From assembly GCF_018614135.1 (NCBI RefSeq), contig NZ_JAGGOW010000156.1, forward strand, positions 1 through 63,435: a stretch of DNA of 63,435 nucleotides, in the 5' to 3' direction. Each line of letters begins with the position of its first letter. Position 1 is the first letter of the stretch. Under the pieces are notes generated by a model. The model searched no databases. It saw nothing but the letters and a program-made list of their open reading frames with translations, and was not told the DNA's origin. The DNA comes from Streptomyces sp. ISL-66 (GTDB taxonomy: Bacteria > Actinomycetota > Actinomycetes > Streptomycetales > Streptomycetaceae). The position numbers were made by a program, and so were the translations under genes. This document shows positions 48,650 to 57,866 of this stretch, piece after piece.

Positions 48650-49182
48650 GAGGTGCGGCCTTTCAGGGCGGTGGCGTGCTGGGCCACGGCCTGCTGGAGA
48701 CGGTTCTGGGCGGGGGCGCGCCAGATGTGGCAGATGGCGAGGGCGAGGGCGTCCGCGGCGTCCGCCGGCTTGGGCGGCGCGGACAGCCGCAGCAGCCGGG
48801 TCACCATGGCCCCGACCTGCGCCTTGTCGGCGCGGCCGGAGCCTGTGACGGCTGCCTTGACCTCGCTCGGCGTGTGCAGGGCGACCGGTATGCCGCGCCG
48901 GGTGGCGCACAGCATGGCAACGGCACTGGCCTGGGCGGTGCCCATGACCGTGCTGACGTTGTGCTGGCTGAACACCCGCTCCACGGCGACGACTTCGGGC
49001 CGGTGCTCGTCCAGCCAGCTCTCGATGCCCTGCTCGATCGCGACGAGCCGCAGGCCCAGCTCCGCGTCCGAGGGCGTCCGCACGACCCCGACTCCCAGCA
49101 TCGTCAGGGGGCGGCCGGCCACCCCCTCGACGACGCCGACACCGCATCGGGTCAGCCCCGGGTCAACGCCTAGTACGCGCAC
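48646..49182 (-). CDS. ruvC: Holliday junction resolvase RuvC
   Basis: Nuclease resolving recombination junctions. The 178-residue protein begins MRVLGVDPGLTRCGVGVVEG with the first catalytic Asp. It has VAVERVFSQHNVSTVMGTAQASA with the second acidic residue, and PKPADAADALALAICH with the final acidic pair. The GTG start has AAGGGGG upstream. First gene of the ruvCAB operon. Confidence 0.97.
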   Translation of the reverse strand: MRVLGVDPGLTRCGVGVVEGVAGRPLTMLGVGVVRTPSDAELGLRLVAIEQGIESWLDEHRPEVVAVERVFSQHNVSTVMGTAQASAVAMLCATRRGIPVALHTPSEVKAAVTGSGRADKAQVGAMVTRLLRLSAPPKPADAADALALAICHIWRAPAQNRLQQAVAQHATALKGRTS

Positions 49183-49245
49183 CCCGCCCCCTTCTTCGAT
49201 CTCCTGTACGTGCGGCTTCGCAGGCTATCGGGTGGCACTGACAAA

Positions 49246-49284
49246 GCAGCGGGCCGACGGGGTGTGTCCCCGTCGGCCCGCTGC
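49246..49284 (-). terminator. 17-bp hairpin terminator of yebC
   Basis: A perfect 17-bp stem (49246-49262 / 49268-49284) with loop TGTGT lies 29 bases beyond the yebC stop, separating it from ruvC. Confidence 0.88.
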
Positions 49285-49313
49285 CCCGACGCTGTGAGCG
49301 GTGGACGCCCGGA

Positions 49314-50066
49314 TCAGGCGTCGACCTTCTCCATGACCTCGTCCGAGACGTCGAAGTTGGCGAAGACGTTCTGCACGTCGTCGCTGTCCTCCAGTGCGTC
49401 GATCAGCTTGAAGATCTTGCGCGCGCCCTCTTCGTCCAGCTCGACCTGCATGGTCGGCAGGAAGTTGGAGTCGGCCGAGTCGTAGTCGATGCCCGCCTGC
49501 TGGAGCGCGGTGCGGACCGCGACCATGTCGGTGGCCTCGCTGATGATCTCGAAGCTGTCGCCGAGGTCGTTGACTTCTTCGGCACCCGCCTCGAGCACCG
49601 TCTCCAGGACGTCGTCCTCGGACAGCGCGCCCTTGGGCAGCAGGACGACACCCTTGCGGTTGAACAGGTACGAGACCGAGCCCGGGTCGGCCATCGAACC
49701 GCCGTTGCGGGTCATGGCGACCCGCACGTCGGACGCGGCACGGTTGCGGTTGTCGGTGAGGCACTCGATGAGCACCGCGACGCCGTTCGGGCCGTAGCCT
49801 TCGTACATGATCGTCTCGTAGTCGGCGCCGCCGGCCTCGAGGCCGCCGCCGCGCTTGACCGCGGAGTCGATGTTCTTGTTCGGGACCGAGCTCTTCTTGG
49901 CCTTCTGGATGGCGTCGAAGAGGGTCGGGTTGCCATCGATGTCGGCGCCGCCCATACGGGCCGCGACCTCGATGTTCTTGATCAGCTTCGCGAAGAGCTT
50001 GCCGCGCTTGGCGTCAACCACGGCCTTCTTGTGCTTCGTCGTAGCCCATTTAGAGTGGCCGGACAT
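49314..50066 (-). CDS. yebC: YebC/PmpR-family protein
   Basis: A widely conserved protein described either as a DNA-binding regulator or as a factor helping ribosomes at proline-rich sequences. The 250-residue protein begins MSGHSKWATTKHKKAVVDAKRGKLFAKLIKNIEVAAR and has KAKKSSVPNKNIDSAVKRG and YEGYGPNGVAVLIECLTDNRNR, the family hallmarks. It lies just upstream of ruvC, a common pairing. Confidence 0.96.
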   Translation of the reverse strand: MSGHSKWATTKHKKAVVDAKRGKLFAKLIKNIEVAARMGGADIDGNPTLFDAIQKAKKSSVPNKNIDSAVKRGGGLEAGGADYETIMYEGYGPNGVAVLIECLTDNRNRAASDVRVAMTRNGGSMADPGSVSYLFNRKGVVLLPKGALSEDDVLETVLEAGAEEVNDLGDSFEIISEATDMVAVRTALQQAGIDYDSADSNFLPTMQVELDEEGARKIFKLIDALEDSDDVQNVFANFDVSDEVMEKVDA

Positions 50067-50123
50067 CTGCCTGTCTCCTTCGCGTCACCAACAGTGTTCG
50101 CCTCAGATCCTACCGGGACGCCG

Positions 50124-50717
50124 TCAGAGCCCCGCGCGCACCATGTCGACGAAGTACGCGTGGACCCGGTCGTCGCCCGTCAGCTCGGGGTGGAACGAGG
50201 TGGCGAGGACGTTGCCCTGGCGCACGGCGACGGTGTGTCCGTCGTACGTGGCGAGCACCTCGGCGGCGGCGCCGACGGACTCCACCCAGGGTGCGCGGAT
50301 GAAGACGCCCTCGACGGGGCCGCCCTCTATCCCGGCGAAGTCGACCTGGGCCTCGAAGGACTCGTTCTGCCGCCCGAAGGCGTTGCGGCGCACGATCATG
50401 TCGATGCCGCCCAGGGTCTCCTGGTCGTCACGGCCGTCCAGGAGCTTGTCCGCGAGCATGATCATGCCGGCGCAGGTGCCGTAGACCGGCATCCCGGCCC
50501 GCACGCGCTCGCGCAGCGGCTCCAGCATGCCGAACAGCACGGCGAGCTTCGACATGGTCGTGGACTCACCGCCGGGGATCACCAGCGCGTCGACCTCGGC
50601 GAGCTCCTCGGGACGCCGGACCGGCCTGGCCACGGCGTCAGCCGAGGCCAGGGCGATCAGGTGCTCCCGTACATCGCCCTGGAGAGCCAGGACGCCGACA
50701 ACGGGGGTGTTCGTCAT
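50124..50717 (-). CDS. pdxT: pyridoxal 5'-phosphate synthase glutaminase subunit
   Basis: Supplies ammonia to PdxS. The 197-residue class I-like glutaminase has VGVLALQGDVREHL, VIPGGESTTMSKLA, the nucleophile in PVYGTCAGMIMLA, and the His-Glu pair in ATSFHPELTGD. It begins 7 bases after pdxS ends. Confidence 0.97.
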   Translation of the reverse strand: MTNTPVVGVLALQGDVREHLIALASADAVARPVRRPEELAEVDALVIPGGESTTMSKLAVLFGMLEPLRERVRAGMPVYGTCAGMIMLADKLLDGRDDQETLGGIDMIVRRNAFGRQNESFEAQVDFAGIEGGPVEGVFIRAPWVESVGAAAEVLATYDGHTVAVRQGNVLATSFHPELTGDDRVHAYFVDMVRAGL

Positions 50718-50724
50718 GAGGTGA

Positions 50725-51642
50725 TTACCAGCCGCGGTTGGCGTAGCGCTCGGACTCGGGGAGGGTGTCGCAGTTGATGCCGACCATGGCCTCGCCCAGG
50801 TTGCGGGAGGCGTCCGCGATGATCTTCGGGTCGTCGTAGAAGGTGGTGGCCTTCACGATGGCGGCGGCGCGCTTGGCCGGGTCGCCCGACTTGAAGATGC
50901 CGGAGCCGACGAAGACGCCCTCGGCACCGAGCTGGCGCATCAGCGCGGCGTCCGCCGGGGTGGCCACGCCACCGGCGGAGAACAGCACGACCGGGAGCTT
51001 GCCGAGCTCGGCGACCTCCTTGACGAGCTCGTACGGGGCGCGCAGCTCCTTGGCCGCGGCGTACAGCTCGTTGTTGTCGTAGCCGCGCAGGCGGGCGATC
51101 TCGTTCTTGATCTGGCGCAGGTGGCGGACGGCCTCGACGACGTTGCCGGTGCCGGCCTCGCCCTTCGAGCGGATCATGGCCGCGCCCTCGGCGATGCGGC
51201 GCAGGGCCTCGCCCAGGTTGGTGGCACCGCAGACGAAGGGGGTGGTGAACGCCCACTTGTCGGAGTGGTTGACCTCGTCGGCCGGGGTCAGGACCTCGGA
51301 CTCGTCGATGTAGTCGACGCCGAGGGACTGGAGGACCTGGGCCTCGACGAAGTGGCCGATGCGGGACTTGGCCATGACCGGGATGGAGACGGCCTCGATG
51401 ATCTCTTCGATCATGTTGGGGTCGGACATCCGGGCGACGCCGCCGTCCTTGCGGATGTCGGCGGGGACCCGCTCCAGGGCCATGACGGCCACGGCGCCGG
51501 CGTCTTCGGCGATCTTCGCCTGCTCGGCGTTGACCACATCCATGATCACGCCGCCCTTGAGCTGCTCGGCCATGCCGCGCTTGACGCGGGAGGTGCCGAT
51601 CGCCGACTCGGCGGACTGGGGGGTGGAGGGAAGCGTGCTCAC
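50725..51642 (-). CDS. pdxS: pyridoxal 5'-phosphate synthase, lyase subunit
   Basis: Builds PLP from ribose 5-phosphate, glyceraldehyde 3-phosphate and ammonia. The 305-residue barrel protein has VKRGMAEQLKGGVIMDVVNAEQAKIAEDAGAVAVMALERVPADIR with the reactive lysine, RIGHFVEAQ, FVCGATNLGEALRRI and FSAGGVATPADAALMRQLGAEGVFVGSGIF. GTG start with GAGGTC upstream. First gene of pdxST. Confidence 0.98.
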   Translation of the reverse strand: MSTLPSTPQSAESAIGTSRVKRGMAEQLKGGVIMDVVNAEQAKIAEDAGAVAVMALERVPADIRKDGGVARMSDPNMIEEIIEAVSIPVMAKSRIGHFVEAQVLQSLGVDYIDESEVLTPADEVNHSDKWAFTTPFVCGATNLGEALRRIAEGAAMIRSKGEAGTGNVVEAVRHLRQIKNEIARLRGYDNNELYAAAKELRAPYELVKEVAELGKLPVVLFSAGGVATPADAALMRQLGAEGVFVGSGIFKSGDPAKRAAAIVKATTFYDDPKIIADASRNLGEAMVGINCDTLPESERYANRGW

Positions 51643-51715
51643 GGATTGACCTCACTCGAAAGGAAGATTCAGGTGGAACAAGTGGAACTGGTGGTACTTG
51701 ACCGAGGAAACCCTC

Positions 51716-51727
51716 TGGACCAGTCCA
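51716..51727. promoter_or_regulatory. palindrome in the pdxST upstream region
   Basis: TGGACCAGTCCA, with 5-bp arms around CA, lies 74-85 bases upstream of the pdxS start, followed outward by CCAATG repeats. No pdxR-type regulator gene is nearby. Weak evidence only. Confidence 0.3.
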
Positions 51728-51783
51728 ATGCAAGGGCCAATGCGCAGCCGGTGGCTCCTCGCGATTTGGCCATTGGGTACAAG

Positions 51784-52323
51784 TCAGGGCCGTTCCGCGA
51801 GGTCCGCCGGGGGCTCGTCGTCCATCTCGAAGGCCAGCGGGAAGGGCGCGTGGCCCGCCAGCCGGAACCACCGGACCTTGCGGTGCCGGCGCAGGGCGCG
51901 GGCGGCGCGTACGGCGTCGTTGTGGAACCGGCGCGCCATGGGCACCCGGCGGACCGCCGCCGCGAGCTCCTCGGTCGCCTCCGCCCCGCCCGGGGCCGCC
52001 TTCAGCACCTCGACCTGTTCTGAATCGGCGAACACCGCGCGCAGCGCCTGGCTCAGCTCGCTCTCCGCGACCTCGCGGTGCTCCTCCTCGGCCTGCCGGG
52101 CGGCGTGCGCGGCCTCGTACAGGACGATGGCGGACGCGGGGTCGAGCACCCCGGAGGCGGCGACCTCCACCACCACGGAGGCGCGCCGGACGAGCTGGGC
52201 GTCGAGCGCGGCGCGGGCGGCGTCCATCCGCGAGTGCAGCCGGTCGAGCCGTCCGGCGGTCCAGCTGAGGTAGACGCCGATGACGCCGAGCGCCAGAGCG
52301 ATCCAGACAAGGGTTTCGGTCAC
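51784..52323 (-). CDS. LemA-like membrane protein
   Basis: A 179-residue protein with an N-terminal membrane helix (MTETLVWIALALGVIGVYLSWTAG) and a long helical region. A C-terminal segment, MARRFHNDAVRAARALRRHRKVRWFRLAGHAPFPLAFEMDDE, resembles the end of the LemA family domain. Function unknown. It lies between pimA and pdxS, 39 bases downstream of pimA, so it may be cotranscribed with the lipid genes. Confidence 0.8.
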   Translation of the reverse strand: MTETLVWIALALGVIGVYLSWTAGRLDRLHSRMDAARAALDAQLVRRASVVVEVAASGVLDPASAIVLYEAAHAARQAEEEHREVAESELSQALRAVFADSEQVEVLKAAPGGAEATEELAAAVRRVPMARRFHNDAVRAARALRRHRKVRWFRLAGHAPFPLAFEMDDEPPADLAERP

Positions 52324-52362
52324 GGGCCGCGACTCTACCTTTTGACGCGTGGCCCGTCGGGG

Positions 52363-53526
52363 CTACCCGTCCCGGGTCAGGCCCAGGCGGGTGCGCAGCG
52401 AGACCCGCTCGTCGGTGGCGACGGCGGCCGCGCCGTCGGTGACCGTTTCGTAGACGGCCAGGATGTCCGCGCCGACCGTGGACCAGTCGAAGCGGCGCAC
52501 GTGGGCGGAGCCGCGGGCGCCGAGTTCCGCGCGGCGGGCCGGGTCCCGCAGGAGGGCGATCGCCGACTCGGCCAGGGACGCGGGGTCCTCGTTCGTGAAG
52601 AGTTCGCCCGCCTTGCCCTGGTCCAGGACCTGGGCGAAGGCGTCCAGGTCGGCGGCCAGTACGGTCGCGCCGGCCGACAGGGCCTCGACCAGGATGATCC
52701 CGAAGCTCTCGCCGCCGGTGTTCGGAGCCACGTACACGTCGACGCTGCGCAACAGCCTCGCCTTGTCCTCGTCCGAGACCATGCCGAGGAATTCCACGCG
52801 GGCGCGGAGCTCGGCCGGCAGGGAGGCCACCGCCTCCTCCTCGTCGCCCCGGCCCGCCACGAGGAGGCGTACCTCCGGGCACTGCTCCACGATGCGGGGG
52901 AAGGCCGCCATGAGGACGGGAAGGCCCTTGCGGGGTTCGTCGATGCGGCCGATGAAGCCGAGGGTCTGGCCGGACCAGGCAGGGTTCGGTTCGGCCCTGG
53001 CGAAGAAGTCCACGTCCACGCCGTTGGGGATCACCACGGCGTCCCCGCCGAGGTGCTCCACGAGCGTGCGCCGCGCGTACTCGCTCACGGCGATCCGGGC
53101 GCTGATCTTCTCCAGCGCCGGCTGGAGGATCGGGTACGCCGCCAGCATCGCCCGCGAGCGCGGGTTGGAGGTGTGGAAGGTGGCCACGATCGGGCCCTGC
53201 GCCGCCCAGCAGGTCAGCAGTCCCAGCGAGGGGGAGGTCGGCTCGTGGATGTGGACCACGTCGAAGACGCCGTCGTGCAGCCAGCGCCGCACCCGCGCCG
53301 CCGACAGGAAGCCGAAGTTCAGCCGGGCGACCGATCCGTTGTAGGGCACCGGCACCGCCCGTCCCGCCGAGACCACGTACGTCGGCAGCGGGGTCTCGTC
53401 GTCCGCCGGGGCCAGTACGGACACCTCGTGGCCGAGACGGATCAGGTGTTCCGCCAGGTCCCGGGTGTGGAACTGGACGCCGCCCGGCACGTCCCACGAG
53501 TAGGGGCAGACGATGCCGATCTTCAC
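52363..53526 (-). CDS. pimA: phosphatidylinositol mannosyltransferase (PimA-like)
   Basis: GT-B, family GT4 glycosyltransferase expected to add mannose from GDP-mannose to phosphatidylinositol on the inner membrane face. The 387-residue protein begins MKIGIVCPYSWDVPGGVQFHTRDLAEHL with the GGVQ nucleotide-binding loop. It has HIHEPTSPSLGLL, FIGRIDEPRKGLPVLMAAF and the donor-binding APNTGGESFGIILVEALSAG. The GTG start overlaps the acyltransferase stop by four bases. Confidence 0.93.
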   Translation of the reverse strand: MKIGIVCPYSWDVPGGVQFHTRDLAEHLIRLGHEVSVLAPADDETPLPTYVVSAGRAVPVPYNGSVARLNFGFLSAARVRRWLHDGVFDVVHIHEPTSPSLGLLTCWAAQGPIVATFHTSNPRSRAMLAAYPILQPALEKISARIAVSEYARRTLVEHLGGDAVVIPNGVDVDFFARAEPNPAWSGQTLGFIGRIDEPRKGLPVLMAAFPRIVEQCPEVRLLVAGRGDEEEAVASLPAELRARVEFLGMVSDEDKARLLRSVDVYVAPNTGGESFGIILVEALSAGATVLAADLDAFAQVLDQGKAGELFTNEDPASLAESAIALLRDPARRAELGARGSAHVRRFDWSTVGADILAVYETVTDGAAAVATDERVSLRTRLGLTRDG

Positions 53527-54446
53527 TCGGACTGCCCCTCGGGCCGGCCCGCGGTCTCCAGGTCCTCGGTCCACAGCCGCTGCAGCATGTGCCAGTCCTC
53601 CGGATGTTCGGCGATCCCCCGCGCGAAGGCGTCGGCGACCGCCTGGGTCATGACGCCCGTCTTCTCCTGCCGGGTGCCCTTCTCGGGTACCTCCACCGGG
53701 GAGTGGATCCGGCCGAACATCTTCGGCGCGGCCCCGTAGTAGAGCGTGGCGGGCAGCAGCACCGCGCCCGTCTGCTGAGCGAGGAGCGCCGGTCCGGCCG
53801 GCATCCGTGCCGCCGAGCCGAAGAAGTCCACTTCCACGCCGGACGCCGACAGGTCGCGGTCGGCGACCAGGCAGACCAGCCCGCCCGAGCGCAGCCGGCG
53901 CGCCAGCGTGCCGAAGGCGGCGCCGCCGTTGTGCGGGAGCACCTCCATGCCCAGGCTCTCGCGGTAGGCGACGAAGCGGTCGTAGAGGGTCTCCGGCTTG
54001 AGCCGCTCGGCGACGGTGGTGAACGGGACGCCGATGTGGGTGGTGGCCCAGGCGCCGGCGAGGTCCCAGTTGGCCAGGTGCGGCAGGGCGACCACGACTC
54101 CGCGCCCGGAGGCCAGGGCCTCGCGCAGGATGTGGTCGTCCTTCATCTCCACGTCGACGCCGAAACGTTCCTTGGGCATGGTGGGCAGCCGGAAGGACTC
54201 CATCCAGTACCGCATGTACGAGCGCATGCCCGCGTGCGACAGCTCGCGCAGCCGCTCCGGCGTCGCGTCCGGCACCACCCGGGCCAGATTCGTCTCCAGC
54301 CGCAGCACGCTCTTGCCGCGCCGCTTCCAGGCGTAGTCCGCGATCCGCCGCCCGAGGGCCGCCGCGGCGGGCTCGGGCAGCTTCTTGACCCCGGCCCAGC
54401 CGAGCCCGTAGAGCCCGTCGACCAGCTTGTCCTGAACCTTGCCCAT
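53523..54446 (-). CDS. phosphatidylinositol mannoside acyltransferase (LpxL/HtrB family)
   Basis: Expected to acylate the mannose of PIM1, like mycobacterial PatA. The 307-residue protein has the acyltransferase HxxxxD-type motif in VVVALPHLANWDLAGAW, LVCLVADRDLSASGVEVDFFG and MPAGPALLAQQTGAVLLPA. Its ATG shares a base with the pgsA stop (TGATG), and it overlaps pimA, a tightly coupled pathway unit. Confidence 0.9.
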   Translation of the reverse strand: MGKVQDKLVDGLYGLGWAGVKKLPEPAAAALGRRIADYAWKRRGKSVLRLETNLARVVPDATPERLRELSHAGMRSYMRYWMESFRLPTMPKERFGVDVEMKDDHILREALASGRGVVVALPHLANWDLAGAWATTHIGVPFTTVAERLKPETLYDRFVAYRESLGMEVLPHNGGAAFGTLARRLRSGGLVCLVADRDLSASGVEVDFFGSAARMPAGPALLAQQTGAVLLPATLYYGAAPKMFGRIHSPVEVPEKGTRQEKTGVMTQAVADAFARGIAEHPEDWHMLQRLWTEDLETAGRPEGQSE

Positions 54447-55159
54447 CAGGCCGTACCGCCTTCGGAAGGGGTGGCGGGGCCGCCGGGAGCGGCGGCCCCG
54501 GCGGCAGCGGCCTCGGCGGCGGCAGCCGCGTCGGCCTCCGCCGACTCGCGCCGTACGGTGACCACCCGCTGGATCAGCGTCACGAGCGAGCCCGCCGCGA
54601 CGAGCCACAGCGCGATCGGCAGCAGCACGCCGATCCACGAGGACACCCCGAAGGTCTCCAGCCCGGACAGACCGGCCGCGACCAGCGTGATCACCAGCCG
54701 TTCGGCCCGCTCGATGAGCCCGTTGACGGCCACCGGCAGCCCGATCGATTCACCGCGCGCCTTGGTGTACGAGACCACCTGCCCGCTGGCGAGGCAGAAG
54801 ATCGCGACCGCGCACAGGGCGTTGTCGTTCCCGGAGCCCGCGTACCAGAGCGCGAGCCCGCCGAAGATCGCCGCGTCCGCGACCCGGTCGAGCGTCGAGT
54901 CGAGGAACGCTCCCCACCGGCTCGAGACGCCGGCCTGGCGGGCCATGTTCCCGTCCACCAGGTCGGAGAAGACGAAGAGCGTGATGGTGATCGTGCCCCA
55001 GAAGAACTCGCCCATGGGGAAGAAGACCAGTGCTCCCGCCACCACTCCGGCCGTGCCGATGAGGGTGACCGCGTCGGGACTCACTCCCAGCCTGAGCAGA
55101 AAAGCGGCGAATGGCGTGAGAACACGCGTGAAGAATGCACGCGCGTACTTGTTCAGCAT
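54446..55159 (-). CDS. pgsA: phosphatidylinositol phosphate synthase (CDP-alcohol phosphotransferase)
   Basis: Joins CDP-diacylglycerol and inositol phosphate in the membrane, first step to phosphatidylinositol and PIMs. The 237-residue, multi-helix protein has the complete family motif DxxDGxxAR..GxxxDxxxD in SDLVDGNMARQAGVSSRWGAFLDSTLDRVAD. A low-complexity Ala/Gly tail of about 35 residues follows. First gene of the pgsA-acyltransferase-pimA operon. By motif alone it could be another CDP-alcohol phosphotransferase; the neighbours decide the call. Confidence 0.92.
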   Translation of the reverse strand: MLNKYARAFFTRVLTPFAAFLLRLGVSPDAVTLIGTAGVVAGALVFFPMGEFFWGTITITLFVFSDLVDGNMARQAGVSSRWGAFLDSTLDRVADAAIFGGLALWYAGSGNDNALCAVAIFCLASGQVVSYTKARGESIGLPVAVNGLIERAERLVITLVAAGLSGLETFGVSSWIGVLLPIALWLVAAGSLVTLIQRVVTVRRESAEADAAAAAEAAAAGAAAPGGPATPSEGGTA

Positions 55160-55423
55160 GGCCTTCCCGGAGGGTCGCTGGGCCGCACGGCCACCACGGC
55201 CACCGGCTGGCCCATCGTAGCCAGCGCCCCGGCCCGTCAGCGCAACGCACCCACCGGTTCACCCCGCGTGAGCCGTTCCCGGGCCCCTCGACACGTCCCG
55301 GACGCCCGCCCGGGACCTCCGGCCACCCGCGCGAGCCGCCGCGTACGACGTATGGACGCGGTGTGACGGCAGTGCAAAGCTCGAAGAACCCCATTTCCTC
55401 TCCGACCGGGAGGCACGAGCACC

Positions 55424-57637
55424 ATGGGAGCCACATCACACCAAGCCGGGGCCGCCGGCAGGGCACTGACGGCCGACCGCCCCAGCTCCGTACGGAACGT
55501 CGTGCTGGTCGGCCACAGCGGATCCGGCAAGACCACCCTGGTCGAGGCCCTGGCCCTGACCGCCGGCGCCGTCAACCGGGCCGGCCGCGTCGAGGACGGT
55601 TCCACCGTCTCCGACCACGACGAGATCGAGCACCGGCGCCAGCGCTCGGTGCAGCTCTCCCTGGTCCCCGTGGAGTGGGCCGGAATCAAGATCAACATCA
55701 TCGACACCCCCGGATACGCCGACTTCGTGGGGGAACTGCGGGCCGGTCTGCGCGCCGCCGACGCGGCCCTCTTCGTCGTCTCCGCCGCCGAGGACGGGGA
55801 CGGCCTCTCCGGCGCCACCCGCATGGTCTGGGACGAGTGCGCCGCCGTCGGCATGCCCCGCGCCATCGTCGTCACCCACCTCGAGGCCGCCCGCGCCGAC
55901 TACACCCAGATGACCACCGTCTGCGGCGACGCCTTCGGCGCCGACGACCCCGACGCCGTCCGCCCCCTCTACCTCCCCCTCCACGGCCCCGCCGCCCACG
56001 ACGGGCACGCCCAGGTCGCGGGCCTGCTCGGCCTGCTCTCGGGGCGGGTCTACGACTACACCTCCGGGGACCGCGTCGAACGCGACCCGGACCCCGCCGA
56101 GCTGGAGCTCATCACCGAGGCCCGCGCCCGCCTCATCGAGGGGATCATCGCCGAGAGCGAGGACGAGACCCTCATGGACCGCTACCTCGCGGGCGAGGAC
56201 ATCGACCTCAAGACCCTCGTGGACGACCTGGAGCGCGCCGTCGCCCGCGGCACCTTCCACCCCGTCCTGATGGCCGCCCCCGCCGCCGACGGCGCCCGCA
56301 AGGGCCTCGGCACCGTGGAACTCCTCGAACTGATCACCGGCGGCTTCCCGACCCCGCTGGAGCGCGCCCCCGTCGCCGTCACCGCCCCGGACGGCGCCGC
56401 CCGCCCCGCCGTCACCTGCGACCCCGACGGCCCGCTCGTCGCCGAGGTCGTCAAAACCTCCTCCGACCCCTACGTCGGGCGCGTCTCCCTCGTCCGCGTC
56501 TTCTCGGGCACCCTGCGCCCCGACGAGACCGTCCACGTCAGCGGGCACGGGCTGGCCGACCACGGCCACCAGGACCACGACGTCGACGAACGCGTCGGGA
56601 GCCTCACCTCCCCCTTCGGCAAACAGCAGCGCACGCTCACCCAGTGCATCGCCGGAGACCTGGCCTGCGTGGCCAAACTCACCCGCGCCGAGACCGGCGA
56701 CACCCTCTCCGCCAAGGAAAACCCCCTCCTCATGGACGCCTGGTCCATGCCCGACCCGCTCCTCCCCCTCGCCATCGAGGCCCACAGCAAGGCCGACGAG
56801 GACAAGCTCTCCCAGGCCCTGGCCCGGCTCGTCGCCGAGGACCCCACCATGCGGCTCGAACAGAACCCGCACACCCATCAGCTCGTCCTGTGGTGCCTGG
56901 GCGAGGCCCACCAGGACCTCGCCCTCGAGCGGCTGCGCACCCGCTACGGGGTCCAGGTCGACCCCGTCCCCCACCGGGTCAGCCTCCGCGAGACGTTCGG
57001 CGCCAGAGCGGCCGGCCGCGGCCGGCACGTCAAACAGTCCGGCGGACACGGCCAGTTCGCCATCTGCGAGATCGAGGTCGAGCCGCTGCCCCCCGGCAGC
57101 GGCATCGAGTTCGTCGACAAGGTCGTCGGCGGGGCCGTCCCCCGCCAGTTCATCCCGTCCGTCGAGAAGGGCGTACGGGCGCAGGCCGCGCGCGGGGTCT
57201 CGGCCGGATATCCGCTGGTCGACGTGCGCATCACCCTCCTCGACGGCAAGGCCCACTCGGTGGACTCCTCCGACGCCGCCTTCCAGACCGCCGGCGCCCT
57301 CGCCCTGCGCGAAGCCGCCGCCGAGGCCGCCATCCACCTCCTCGAACCGGTCGCCGAGCTCGCCGTCCTCGTCCCCGACGAGTACGTCGGCCCCGTCATG
57401 AGCGACCTCGCGGGCCGCCGCGGCCGCGTCGTCGGCACCGACCAGGCCGGCCCCGGCCGCACCCGCGTCCTCGCCGAGATCCCGGAGATCGAGATCGGCC
57501 GCTACGCCGTCGAACTGCGCTCCGTATCGCACGGCACCGGCCGGTTCAGCCGTGCGTACGCGCGCCACGAGCCGATGCCGCCCCAGCTGGCGGACAAGCT
57601 ACGCGAACAGGCGGAGAAGGGAAGCCAGTTGACATAG
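55424..57637 (+). CDS. elongation factor G-like protein (EF-G2 type)
   Basis: A 737-residue protein with the five-domain layout of EF-G. G1 is GHSGSGKT (30-37) and G3 is DTPGY (94-98), where the catalytic histidine of EF-G is Tyr98. The G4 position reads THLE (151-154) instead of NKxD. The C-terminal domains are well preserved (GRGRHVKQSGGHGQFAICEIEVEP, FQTAGALALREAAAEAAIHLLEPV, GRRGRVVGTDQ). It resembles mycobacterial FusA2, whose role is not known, and is clearly not the main EF-G. GGGAGG precedes the ATG. Divergent from pgsA. Confidence 0.92.
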   Translation: MGATSHQAGAAGRALTADRPSSVRNVVLVGHSGSGKTTLVEALALTAGAVNRAGRVEDGSTVSDHDEIEHRRQRSVQLSLVPVEWAGIKINIIDTPGYADFVGELRAGLRAADAALFVVSAAEDGDGLSGATRMVWDECAAVGMPRAIVVTHLEAARADYTQMTTVCGDAFGADDPDAVRPLYLPLHGPAAHDGHAQVAGLLGLLSGRVYDYTSGDRVERDPDPAELELITEARARLIEGIIAESEDETLMDRYLAGEDIDLKTLVDDLERAVARGTFHPVLMAAPAADGARKGLGTVELLELITGGFPTPLERAPVAVTAPDGAARPAVTCDPDGPLVAEVVKTSSDPYVGRVSLVRVFSGTLRPDETVHVSGHGLADHGHQDHDVDERVGSLTSPFGKQQRTLTQCIAGDLACVAKLTRAETGDTLSAKENPLLMDAWSMPDPLLPLAIEAHSKADEDKLSQALARLVAEDPTMRLEQNPHTHQLVLWCLGEAHQDLALERLRTRYGVQVDPVPHRVSLRETFGARAAGRGRHVKQSGGHGQFAICEIEVEPLPPGSGIEFVDKVVGGAVPRQFIPSVEKGVRAQAARGVSAGYPLVDVRITLLDGKAHSVDSSDAAFQTAGALALREAAAEAAIHLLEPVAELAVLVPDEYVGPVMSDLAGRRGRVVGTDQAGPGRTRVLAEIPEIEIGRYAVELRSVSHGTGRFSRAYARHEPMPPQLADKLREQAEKGSQLT

Positions 57638-57866
57638 CGCCATTTGGCGCCCGTTCAACCCGCTTGCGGCGGGCGGCATTTGGCTGTCCCATGACCACGG
57701 GGAGGAATCCGCCGATAGGCTCGTCCGCGGTGAAGCGGGGGTTCCGAGCGGGTAGACCAACCGAGCGGGCGCCACGGCGGGACCGCGCACGGACGATGGG
57801 GTGGAGCGGCGCGGGCCGCGCGGGCAGGCCCGCACACGAGCACGACGCACAGCGATGGGGGCAACG

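Noticed and set aside
57629..57658. Perfect TTGACA at the end of the EF-G-like gene as promoter of the membrane-protein gene
   Set aside because: No acceptable -10 box at 16-18 bases spacing; the match is probably chance within the last codons.
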